Assembly (NCBI RefSeq): GCF_018918075.1
Contig: NZ_JAHLPW010000019.1
Span: 1-63,096 of the forward strand
Source: Virgibacillus sp. MSJ-26
Lineage (GTDB): Bacteria; Bacillota; Bacilli; Bacillales; Amphibacillaceae
Reading direction: 5' to 3'
DNA: 63,096 nt
The first letter of the stretch is position 1, and each line of letters opens with the position of its first letter. Position numbers and translations under genes: made by a program. This document shows, piece after piece, positions 38,965-46,837 of the stretch. The notes under the pieces are model-generated. The model was given only the letters and a program-made list of their open reading frames with translations. It had not been told where the DNA came from and made no database searches.

Positions 38965-41900
38965 ATGTTAAAAAAGAAAAATGGTATTTATTACATGATG
39001 ATTAGCACGATTGCATTGTTGATGTTGTCAACCTTATCACTGCCTATAAGTGTTCTCGCTGAAGAAAATGAAGACGATGTCATTAATGAACGATACCAAG
39101 ATGAATTAAGTTTACAGCCAGTGGCTCCGGCTTTTAGTGTTGAGTCACTTTTGGAGTGGTCACCTGAAGATGATCCAGACGCTGAATTAAATCAGGCGAG
39201 TGTTCCGTTAAATGAAAAGCGATTTAAAGGACATCAAGTAAATCCACTGGCACATCCGGAAGTAGGTATTACATCAGCAGCTATAACGATACCGGATCAT
39301 GATTTATCAAGTTCAGTAGGCAGTAATGATTTTAATACTTACGCTTTTGATAACTGGCAATTACTAGATTCATATATTTACTGGCCAGGCGCTCCTAATA
39401 AAGAAGGGGTCTTTGCATTGCCTTCACCCGATATTGTCGATGCTGCTCATCGAAATGGCGTTCCAGTCTATGCTTCATTGGGTTTTCCATGGGGCCCTGG
39501 ATCACCAGAAACCTTGGCTGAAATTGAAGCATTTACAGAACAAGCCGAAGACGGATCGTTTCCGGTTGCGGATAAAATGATAGATGTAGCTGAGTATTAT
39601 GGTTTTGATGGTTATTTTTTCAACCAAGAAACTTATGGTGTTAGTAAAGAAACAGCTGTACGTATGAATGAGATGATGAGATATATAAAACGTAACTCAG
39701 ACTTACGTATTAATTGGTATGATTCACAATCCAATGATGGCGATGTTTCATACCAAGATGCAGTAAACGATAAAAATGATATGTATGTTGAACGAGCAGA
39801 TGATGGTGTTTACGCTGTTGATGAGTTCTTTTTAAATTATAATTGGAATGTCGATAAAATTAATACAACTGTTTCAACGATGAAAAAGCATGAGCACTCA
39901 CCATATAATGCTTATGCAGGATTTGAATTACAGCAGAATTCCTATAATACAAAAGTTAATACAGATGCATTACTAGACAATCAAGGACAATCTAAAGTTT
40001 CTCTAGCTTTGTACACGCCTAATTCGACAATGGGAATGGCAGAGGATCCAGCTGATTTTCATAACCAAGAAAATTATCTATGGACCGGTCCACAAGGGGA
40101 TCCATCAATAGCAGATGACTCAGAAGATTGGAAGGGCATGGCTCGATTTGCTACGGATTCATCAGTTATCCAAAATAAGCCATTTGTAAGTAATTTTAAC
40201 AGTGGGCATGGAAAAAAATACTATGCTGATGGTAAGGAAGTGAGCACACAAGAATGGAATAATCGTTCCGTCCAAGATATTATGCCAACATGGCGCTGGT
40301 GGATTAGAGGCGAAGGTAGTAAATTAAATGGTGAATATGATTTTGATAAAGCTTATAATGGTGGAAATTCTTTGAAATTCACTGGAAACCTTGATGAAAA
40401 CTCTGAGAATGACATTATGTTATATAGCACAAAACTTTCGATAACAGATTCAACTAAAGTACGTTTAGTGTATCAAAATAAACCTGGTGCTGATATTTCA
40501 CTAGGTGTAGCTTATGGTGAGGATTACTCTAAAGAGAATATGACGTATTATCCGCTTACTGATTCAAAGAAGGACTGGGAAGTCATAGAACTTGATTTAG
40601 GTGATGATGCGGGTAAAACGGCTTATGGACTTAGCTTAAGGGTTGAAAATCAAGGTGAAGTAGAAGATTATGCAATTAATTTAGGACAAGTTTCTATTTA
40701 TGATGAGGAAAGTCCTGAGTTAGCAGTTAAAGAAGCGAAAGTAGAAGAAAAAATGTTAAAGGCAGCGGACAATGCTGAAGCACGTTTAAGCTGGACTCCA
40801 GAGGAAGACGCCCTGCATTATGAAGTTTATCAAGAAAATGCACAAGGAGATAAGAAACTTCTAGGAGTTACTCCAAACAATCACTTTTATACACCAAATA
40901 TTTCTAGAACGAGTGAGAATGCGTCTAATGATAACATGACAACACTTAAAGTGGTACCAATTAATCATACATTTGAACGCGGAAAAGCAGTGAAAGTTGA
41001 TTTTGATTGGGGGATGGATGTTAATGCAACAGAATATGATCAAAGTCCACCATCTCCGAATGTTGCTTTAAATGCCGAAGTTTTAGATGTTTCATCTGAG
41101 AATCCCGCTGAATCAGCATCTAAAGCTTTAGATGGTTCATCAAGTACGAAGTGGGCAGCGACTGACATGCAAGAAGGCTACTTAACCATCGATATTGGGG
41201 AAGAAAAGACTATTAGACGCTGGAGAGTAGAACATGCTGAATCAGGTGGAGAAGAAAAAGATATGAATACCATCGATTTTGAACTTTTATACAAAGATGA
41301 AAGCGGTAATTGGGTTAGTGCAGAACGAATAGAAGATAACGAAGAAGCGGTAACAGATATTGTTTTGGAAGACCCTGTTACAGCAAGTGAATTTAAATTG
41401 CAAATTCATAATAGTGGTGCGTCACCTTGGGGAGCTATACGTATTTATGAATGGCAACTATTTGAAAGTGATAAATTACCTAAGACCGAAAATGTGATGA
41501 TGCATTTTGCGTCCGCTGAAAATAATGAAGGTGCAAATGATAAAGTTACTATTAAAAATGTAGAAAAAGATCAGATTGTAAGATTATACGATACATTAGA
41601 ATCACAAACTCCTTTAAAAGAAAAGGTAGCGAAAGAAGCCGGCACGGTCACCTTCGATAACTTAGACTTTGGTAATGAAGCTGGAAGAATTTATTACACA
41701 GTTCAAACACCAGAAGTGGATGAAAGTCTAAAATATAGTGTTAGCTATTTAAGTGAGGAACTAACTGTGTCCGACCTAAAATTATCAGTCTATCAATGGG
41801 ATCTTAAAAGAGGGTTAGCAGATAGTGAGACCCTACGCACATTAAAAATGCATTTAACGGCTGTTGAACATTATGAAAAATTGGGAAAAGCTGACAAGGT

Positions 41901-42021
41901 GGCTAAACATTTGGATGGATTTAAAACATTACTAGATCATCAGCTGGAAAACGATACAATTACAAAAAAAGCTTTCGAATCACTCAAAACAAACACAAAT
42001 AAAGTTATCGTAAATTTATAG
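38965..42021 (+). CDS. Secreted GH85 endo-beta-N-acetylglucosaminidase (ENGase) with FIMAH-like domain
   Basis: The start is ATG 38965, seven bases after AAAGGAGA; a TTG at 38932 has no ribosome site. The 1,018 residues include a signal peptide (ending SVLA, about 1-32), the GH85 TIM barrel (about 60-370) with Asn220 and Glu222 in the FFNQET motif, the Asn/Glu pair of oxazoline-type ENGases, then beta domains (about 370-700), an F5/8-like CBM (about 700-840), a further beta module and the FIMAH-like end (938-1018). ENGases cut the chitobiose core of N-glycans and leave one GlcNAc on the protein. Given the mannosidases downstream, high-mannose glycans are the likely substrate. Expression is probably under the ROK repressor. 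Confidence 0.93.
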   Translation: MLKKKNGIYYMMISTIALLMLSTLSLPISVLAEENEDDVINERYQDELSLQPVAPAFSVESLLEWSPEDDPDAELNQASVPLNEKRFKGHQVNPLAHPEVGITSAAITIPDHDLSSSVGSNDFNTYAFDNWQLLDSYIYWPGAPNKEGVFALPSPDIVDAAHRNGVPVYASLGFPWGPGSPETLAEIEAFTEQAEDGSFPVADKMIDVAEYYGFDGYFFNQETYGVSKETAVRMNEMMRYIKRNSDLRINWYDSQSNDGDVSYQDAVNDKNDMYVERADDGVYAVDEFFLNYNWNVDKINTTVSTMKKHEHSPYNAYAGFELQQNSYNTKVNTDALLDNQGQSKVSLALYTPNSTMGMAEDPADFHNQENYLWTGPQGDPSIADDSEDWKGMARFATDSSVIQNKPFVSNFNSGHGKKYYADGKEVSTQEWNNRSVQDIMPTWRWWIRGEGSKLNGEYDFDKAYNGGNSLKFTGNLDENSENDIMLYSTKLSITDSTKVRLVYQNKPGADISLGVAYGEDYSKENMTYYPLTDSKKDWEVIELDLGDDAGKTAYGLSLRVENQGEVEDYAINLGQVSIYDEESPELAVKEAKVEEKMLKAADNAEARLSWTPEEDALHYEVYQENAQGDKKLLGVTPNNHFYTPNISRTSENASNDNMTTLKVVPINHTFERGKAVKVDFDWGMDVNATEYDQSPPSPNVALNAEVLDVSSENPAESASKALDGSSSTKWAATDMQEGYLTIDIGEEKTIRRWRVEHAESGGEEKDMNTIDFELLYKDESGNWVSAERIEDNEEAVTDIVLEDPVTASEFKLQIHNSGASPWGAIRIYEWQLFESDKLPKTENVMMHFASAENNEGANDKVTIKNVEKDQIVRLYDTLESQTPLKEKVAKEAGTVTFDNLDFGNEAGRIYYTVQTPEVDESLKYSVSYLSEELTVSDLKLSVYQWDLKRGLADSETLRTLKMHLTAVEHYEKLGKADKVAKHLDGFKTLLDHQLENDTITKKAFESLKTNTNKVIVNL

Positions 42022-42033
42022 GAATTATGGAAG

Positions 42034-42085
42034 AGAGGCTGAGACATAAGTGTATTACTTAATTTTGTCTTAGCCTCTACTTTCT
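42034..42085 (+). terminator. Terminator after GH85
   Basis: AGAGGCTGAGACA (42034-42046) pairs with TGTCTTAGCCTCT (42066-42078) with one G-U; a moderately T-rich tail follows. Confidence 0.75.
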
Positions 42086-42130
42086 AATATTAAATTCGTG
42101 TCTGACATTGTAAGTGCATACAAAAGTTTA

Positions 42131-42190
42131 TTTACAATTTCTAAAACGAGTGATATAATGCAATTAACTTATTAAAAGCATTTTAATAAG
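42131..42190 (+). promoter_or_regulatory. Promoter and perfect palindromic operator of the ROK operon
   Basis: TTTACA (42131-42136), a 17-base spacer and TATAAT (42154-42159), a near-consensus sigma-A promoter. Arms CTTATTAAAA (42168-42177) and TTTTAATAAG (42181-42190) form a perfect inverted repeat with a three-base centre over the expected start of transcription. This fits autorepression by the ROK protein encoded 100 bases downstream. The spacing recalls XylR-type operators, but the sequence is different. Confidence 0.75.
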
Positions 42191-42291
42191 ACGAAGATAA
42201 ATGCTTCTAAACTTAATGATTACTTGTTTAATAGTCGCTTTCATAGCTATACTTATTATAAACGTTAAAAAAAGTTAAAGGAAAATGTGAC

Positions 42292-43521
42292 ATGAAAAAA
42301 AATGAGCATTGGAATACAGATCAAATAAGACAATATAATCGATCATTGGTCTTGAAAATGATTTATAAAGAGGGTCCAGTGTCAAAAGCTGAAATATCCA
42401 AAAAAAGTGAGTTAACTTTCGCGACGATTGGTAACATTACTTCAGAATTATTGGAAATCAAGGCTATTCGAGAATCGGGCTATGGTAAATCAAATGGTGG
42501 CAGAAGACCTGTTCTGTATGAGTTTAATTGGGATAATTATTATGTTATCGCTTTAGATATTGGGGTGACCCAAATTTCGGCGGCTCTCGTTAATTTTAAG
42601 GGAAATATTTATAAACAATACAACACGAATATGGCGGACTTTTCAATGAATATCAATTTGATTGAAAGGGTTTACGGCGTTGTTGATCAATTGATATCTC
42701 AGACAGATTTATCATTATCTAAAATTGTTGGAATTGGTGTATCTGCACCAGGACCAATTGATGAAGATGATGGAAAAATATTAACGCCTCCCAATTTGCA
42801 AGGTGTAAAGAACGTTAGTATCAAAGAATTATTAGAGCAACGTTATCATTTAACAACAATATTAGAGAAGGATGCCAATGCAGCGGCCTTAGCTGAGCAA
42901 TGGTTTGGAAGCGTTCACTCGAAAGAAAATATTCTTTATATTTTCGCTGACCAAGGTATTGGCGGAGGAATTATTATAGATTCACGCATTTTTCGAGGCT
43001 TTAAAAATGGCGCTGGTGAAATCGGTCATATGTCAATCGATATTGATGGCCCAAGATGTAATTGTGGGAATTTCGGGTGTTTGGAGTCGTTGGCCTCTGG
43101 AATAGCATTGGTAAAAAGAGTTAAACAGGAAATTCATCGTGGAGCGAAAAGTTCATTATCAGACCTTTATTTAAACCATGAAGAATCCTTAACCTTAGAA
43201 ACAATCGTTGAACATTGTAAAAAAGGAGATCTATTAGCTGAAAGTATAATTGATGAAATGGGGCGTTATTTAGGAATAGGAGTAACCAATGCAATAAACT
43301 TCTTTGCTCCAACCATGGTTATTTTTGGTGGACAAATGATTGAATTAAATCCCGAAACCATTCAAGTCACGGAGGAAATTGCCAAAGACAGAGGATTTTC
43401 AACATATTCAAACGATATTAAGTTTATCAAGTCAAGTTTTGGCAAACAATCCAGTTTGATGGGGGCAGCATCTATCATACAGCAAAAAATATTTGATTAT
43501 CCCGAGAATACACTTATTTAA
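42292..43521 (+). CDS. ROK-family transcriptional repressor (XylR/NagC/Mlc type)
   Basis: 409 residues; AAAGGAAAATGTGAC precedes ATG. An N-terminal winged helix-turn-helix (about 12-75, VSKAEISKKSELTFATIGNI) is joined to a ROK sugar-binding domain. The phosphate-type loop ALDIGVT, the sugar segment PGPIDEDDGK, the EKDANAAALAE motif and the zinc cluster GPRCNCGNFGCLE are all present. ROK repressors release DNA when a sugar binds; a mannose- or GlcNAc-containing sugar is the likely inducer here. It heads the cluster for import and intracellular breakdown and has a perfect operator in its own promoter, with a related one before GH85. Confidence 0.9.
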   Translation: MKKNEHWNTDQIRQYNRSLVLKMIYKEGPVSKAEISKKSELTFATIGNITSELLEIKAIRESGYGKSNGGRRPVLYEFNWDNYYVIALDIGVTQISAALVNFKGNIYKQYNTNMADFSMNINLIERVYGVVDQLISQTDLSLSKIVGIGVSAPGPIDEDDGKILTPPNLQGVKNVSIKELLEQRYHLTTILEKDANAAALAEQWFGSVHSKENILYIFADQGIGGGIIIDSRIFRGFKNGAGEIGHMSIDIDGPRCNCGNFGCLESLASGIALVKRVKQEIHRGAKSSLSDLYLNHEESLTLETIVEHCKKGDLLAESIIDEMGRYLGIGVTNAINFFAPTMVIFGGQMIELNPETIQVTEEIAKDRGFSTYSNDIKFIKSSFGKQSSLMGAASIIQQKIFDYPENTLI

Positions 43522-43654
43522 AGTAAGCGAGATACCTGTAATGATACGCAGGAATGCTAATGGAAAGATACTTTACTGAGGAGGTGGTGCTTTACATAAG
43601 CGATGCCATTTTAACTCATTTGAATCTGTTTAAAATTAGAAGGGAGAGAAGAAA

Positions 43655-45001
43655 ATGAGAATTTGGAATAAACGTCTATTATTTATGGTGATTTTACTTG
43701 TTGCAGCTTTTTCACTTGTTGCTTGTGGAGGGAATGACGGGGCTGGCGAAGACGCTGACGGAGGTGATAAGACACTGGAATTGATTTATCAGGCTCCGGA
43801 TGATGCATTTGCTTCATGGATAGATAAAGTTAAGGAAGAGTTTGAAGAAGAACATGAAGGGGTCAATGTTAAAATTACTGCAGTAGATGCTGACGAAGGA
43901 GATTATCCAAACAAGAAAATATTGATGATGAAATCCGAAAAAACAGCACCGGACATTGTGATGGAAGATACTGAGGCACTTAAACCTGACGCTGCTGCCG
44001 GATATTTAGAACCAATGACCGAAGATTTAGAAGACTGGTCCGATTGGGATCATTTCTATGATCCTGTAAAAGAAGGTGTTACAGGTAACGATGGTGAATT
44101 ATATGGCATTCCTATTTCTACTGACGTTAGAGGGCTTTGGTATAATAAAAATGTTTTAGAAAATGCTGGTATTGATGTTCCTTGGGAACCAGAAACTTGG
44201 GACGATGTTCTTGATGCCGCAACAGCCATCAAAGATGATGTAGAGGTACCTTTCTGGATAAACTCTGGAAAAGCTATGGGAGAAGGGACAACGATGCAAA
44301 CATTCCTCCCGCTTCTATATGGAACTGATAGTGATCTATATGATGAAGAAGATGAAAAGTGGATTGTGGAAAGTAATGGATTCTTGGATACATTGAAATT
44401 TATTGATGACGTTTACAATGATGATCTTGGTGCTAGCTTGAGCTGGGCAATCACTGGACAAGCAGGAGCAAAAATCTCAACTGAATTAATGCCTAAAGAA
44501 GAGGTAGGTATTGCACTTGATGGTAATTGGATGCCAGGAAATTGGGGTGAGGATGGAAACGCACCTTGGCCAGAGTGGGAAGATGCTATTGATTTAGCTC
44601 CTTTACCGACCCAGAATGGACAAGAGCCTGGACACTCAACGGTATCCGGTGGATGGGCATTATCTGTTCCTGAAAAGGCTGCCAACAAAGATTTGGCAAT
44701 AGAATTTATTAAACTAGCAACGAGTGAAGATAATTTAAGATATGGTACACAGCTAACGCCGCGAGAGGACATAGCTGAACTTGATGAATATAATCAATTA
44801 ACATATCAGGAAAAGATGACAAACTTCCTAGAATTCACTAACTATCGTCCGACTTATGACGAATACCCAGAAATTTCTTCTAATATTCAGGATGCAGCAG
44901 AAGCCGTGACAACTGGAAGTATGACTCCGGAAGAGGCTATGAAGGAATTTAAAGAAGCGGTTCAACGTGATGTTGGTGAAGAAAATACTAAAAAAGAATA
45001 A
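43655..45001 (+). CDS. Sugar ABC transporter substrate-binding lipoprotein
   Basis: 448 residues; GAAGGGAGAG precedes ATG. The signal peptide ends in lipobox SLVAC (lipidated Cys24), followed by a glycine- and acid-rich linker and a MalE/family-1 extracellular binding fold. Typical features are IVMEDTEALKPDAAAGYLEP, the segment YGIPISTDVRGLWYNKNVL and a tryptophan-rich C-terminal lobe. It should capture oligosaccharides on the outer membrane face and pass them to the two permeases encoded next. Given the locus, the ligand is probably a mannose-containing N-glycan fragment released by the secreted ENGase. Confidence 0.92.
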   Translation: MRIWNKRLLFMVILLVAAFSLVACGGNDGAGEDADGGDKTLELIYQAPDDAFASWIDKVKEEFEEEHEGVNVKITAVDADEGDYPNKKILMMKSEKTAPDIVMEDTEALKPDAAAGYLEPMTEDLEDWSDWDHFYDPVKEGVTGNDGELYGIPISTDVRGLWYNKNVLENAGIDVPWEPETWDDVLDAATAIKDDVEVPFWINSGKAMGEGTTMQTFLPLLYGTDSDLYDEEDEKWIVESNGFLDTLKFIDDVYNDDLGASLSWAITGQAGAKISTELMPKEEVGIALDGNWMPGNWGEDGNAPWPEWEDAIDLAPLPTQNGQEPGHSTVSGGWALSVPEKAANKDLAIEFIKLATSEDNLRYGTQLTPREDIAELDEYNQLTYQEKMTNFLEFTNYRPTYDEYPEISSNIQDAAEAVTTGSMTPEEAMKEFKEAVQRDVGEENTKKE

Positions 45002-45054
45002 ATACTCATGCTAAAGGGTCATCCTGCGATGACCCTATTAAAGAGGTGTAAAAC

Positions 45055-45939
45055 TTGGCACAAAAAACGTTAAATAAAAGCCCATATTTGAAGGCATTAC
45101 TTTTTGGCTCCCCGGCTATTATTTTGATGCTTATTTTTGTAATAGGCCCTATTGTTATGACGATTCTTTTTTCTTTTACAGATATTGCTTTAACAGGTGC
45201 AGCGGCAAAGGATGTAAGTTTTGTCGGATTCGATAACTTTGTGAGGATGTTCAAAGATCCAAATTTCAAAACGAGTATTTTTAATACGATTATTTTCCTA
45301 GTTGGTTCAGCACTTATTGGCCAACAGGTCGTAGGTTTTCTAGTTGCATTTTTAATGAAAGGCAAAGCGAAACCTTTTAGAAGTGCTGTTGGCCTACTTG
45401 TGCTTGCTGGATGGATTACCCCAGAAATTGTAGTGGCCTTCGTATGGTTCGCATTTTTAAGCGATGATGGAACATTAAACACAATACTAGGGTTTGCTGG
45501 GATGGAACCTGTTGCATGGTTACTTAACTTTCCAATGATTAGCGTTATCTTTGTCAATATTTGGCATGGAGCAGCCTTTTGTATGTTGATGTATCAGGCA
45601 GCACTGGATGATATCCCTGAAGAAGTTGAAGAAGCAGCGAAGATAGACGGCGCTAATTCATGGCAACGTCTTTGGAGAATTACTCTGCCTATGATTAAAG
45701 GAGCAGCTGTAACGAATATGGTATTAGTAACCTTACAGACATTAGGCGTGTTTGGATTGATTTTTGCACTGACAGGTGGGGGACCTGGAACAAAATCAAC
45801 GACATTACCATTATTTATGTATGACGAAGCCTTTGTTAATTATCAATTAGGATATGGAACCGCAATCTCTCTTGTACTACTCTTAATGGGTATTGTACTG
45901 AGCTTGCTTTACATTCGTTTTTTGAAATCTGAAGATTAA
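45055..45939 (+). CDS. Sugar ABC transporter permease (MalF type)
   Basis: 294 residues starting at TTG 45055 after GAGGTGTAAAAC. It has about six membrane helices and the EAA loop (EEVEEAAKIDGANSWQRLWRITLP) that contacts the ATPase. Together with the next gene it forms the channel of a carbohydrate uptake family 1 importer. It follows the binding protein by 53 bases. No ATPase gene is present in the cluster, so a shared MsmX-like ATPase encoded elsewhere is expected. Confidence 0.92.
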   Translation: MAQKTLNKSPYLKALLFGSPAIILMLIFVIGPIVMTILFSFTDIALTGAAAKDVSFVGFDNFVRMFKDPNFKTSIFNTIIFLVGSALIGQQVVGFLVAFLMKGKAKPFRSAVGLLVLAGWITPEIVVAFVWFAFLSDDGTLNTILGFAGMEPVAWLLNFPMISVIFVNIWHGAAFCMLMYQAALDDIPEEVEEAAKIDGANSWQRLWRITLPMIKGAAVTNMVLVTLQTLGVFGLIFALTGGGPGTKSTTLPLFMYDEAFVNYQLGYGTAISLVLLLMGIVLSLLYIRFLKSED

Positions 45940-45952
45940 ATGAGGGATTTAT

Positions 45953-46780
45953 ATGAGAATTAAAAAACAAATAACTGTTGCATTGCCCTATATAATCCTC
46001 TCAATTATTGGGATTATGTTTTTCATGCCATTACTCTGGATGATTTTTGCATCATTTGATGTGAATGCGACATTAGCTATTGAATTTCCTAAAGAATTTA
46101 CATTTGATCACTGGACACAATTGTTTACAGATCCAGATATTTTACGAGCTTTTGCAATCGGTATTTTCCTATCGCTAGGATCCTCGATTGTCATTGTTGT
46201 TGTATCAGCTCTTGCTGCCTATCCATTATCAAGGTTCCATTTAAAACATAAAGATTCTATTATTCTATCAATCTTATTTTTATCTGGTTTGCCGATGGCG
46301 GCGATTATGGTTCCTGTGTATCAGTTGTTTGTCTTTTTTAACTTAAATGATTCATTGTGGGCGACTATGTTATTCATGGCAGCCTCAGCATTACCATATG
46401 GAATTTGGCTTATGAAGAACTTCATTGACTCGGTACCTATCACTTTGGAGGAATCCGCATGGATTGATGGCGCATCGGTGTTAGTGGGGTTGAGAAAAGT
46501 AGTAGCTCCCCTTATGAAACCGGGGATTTTCACGGTTTTAATTTTTACATTTACAGGTACTTGGGGAAACTTTTTTGTACCATTTATACTTATTCAGTCA
46601 GTTGATAAACTACCAGCTTCTGTGACAATCTTCCAGTTTTTCGGACAACACGGGATGGTTTTTTATGGCCAATTGGCAGCATTTTCTTTTGTGTATACAA
46701 TTCCTGTGATCATACTTTATTTTGTTGGACAAAATTATATGTCTCAAGGATTTGGTCTTGGAGGAGCAACGAAAGGTTAA
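45953..46780 (+). CDS. Sugar ABC transporter permease (MalG type)
   Basis: 275 residues; GAGGGATTTAT precedes ATG 45953. Six membrane helices and the EAA-type loop (TLEESAWIDGASVLVGLRKV) identify the second channel subunit. It starts 13 bases after the first permease gene, so the two are translated as a unit. The ending LGGATKG is normal for the family, and the protein looks complete. Confidence 0.92.
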   Translation: MRIKKQITVALPYIILSIIGIMFFMPLLWMIFASFDVNATLAIEFPKEFTFDHWTQLFTDPDILRAFAIGIFLSLGSSIVIVVVSALAAYPLSRFHLKHKDSIILSILFLSGLPMAAIMVPVYQLFVFFNLNDSLWATMLFMAASALPYGIWLMKNFIDSVPITLEESAWIDGASVLVGLRKVVAPLMKPGIFTVLIFTFTGTWGNFFVPFILIQSVDKLPASVTIFQFFGQHGMVFYGQLAAFSFVYTIPVIILYFVGQNYMSQGFGLGGATKG

Positions 46781-46837
46781 TTTTGTTTACTAAAAACATA
46801 AATCATTTATTAATGTAGATATTTTGGAGGAAAAATA

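Noticed and set aside
43587..43658. A 23-codon plus-strand ORF (GTG start) ending in TGA that overlaps the ATG of the substrate-binding protein.
   Set aside because: The GAGGAGG before it is only two bases from the GTG, and the composition is not convincing; probably leader sequence.
45006..45557. A 183-codon minus-strand frame over the first permease gene.
   Set aside because: Antisense shadow of a membrane protein; no start signals.
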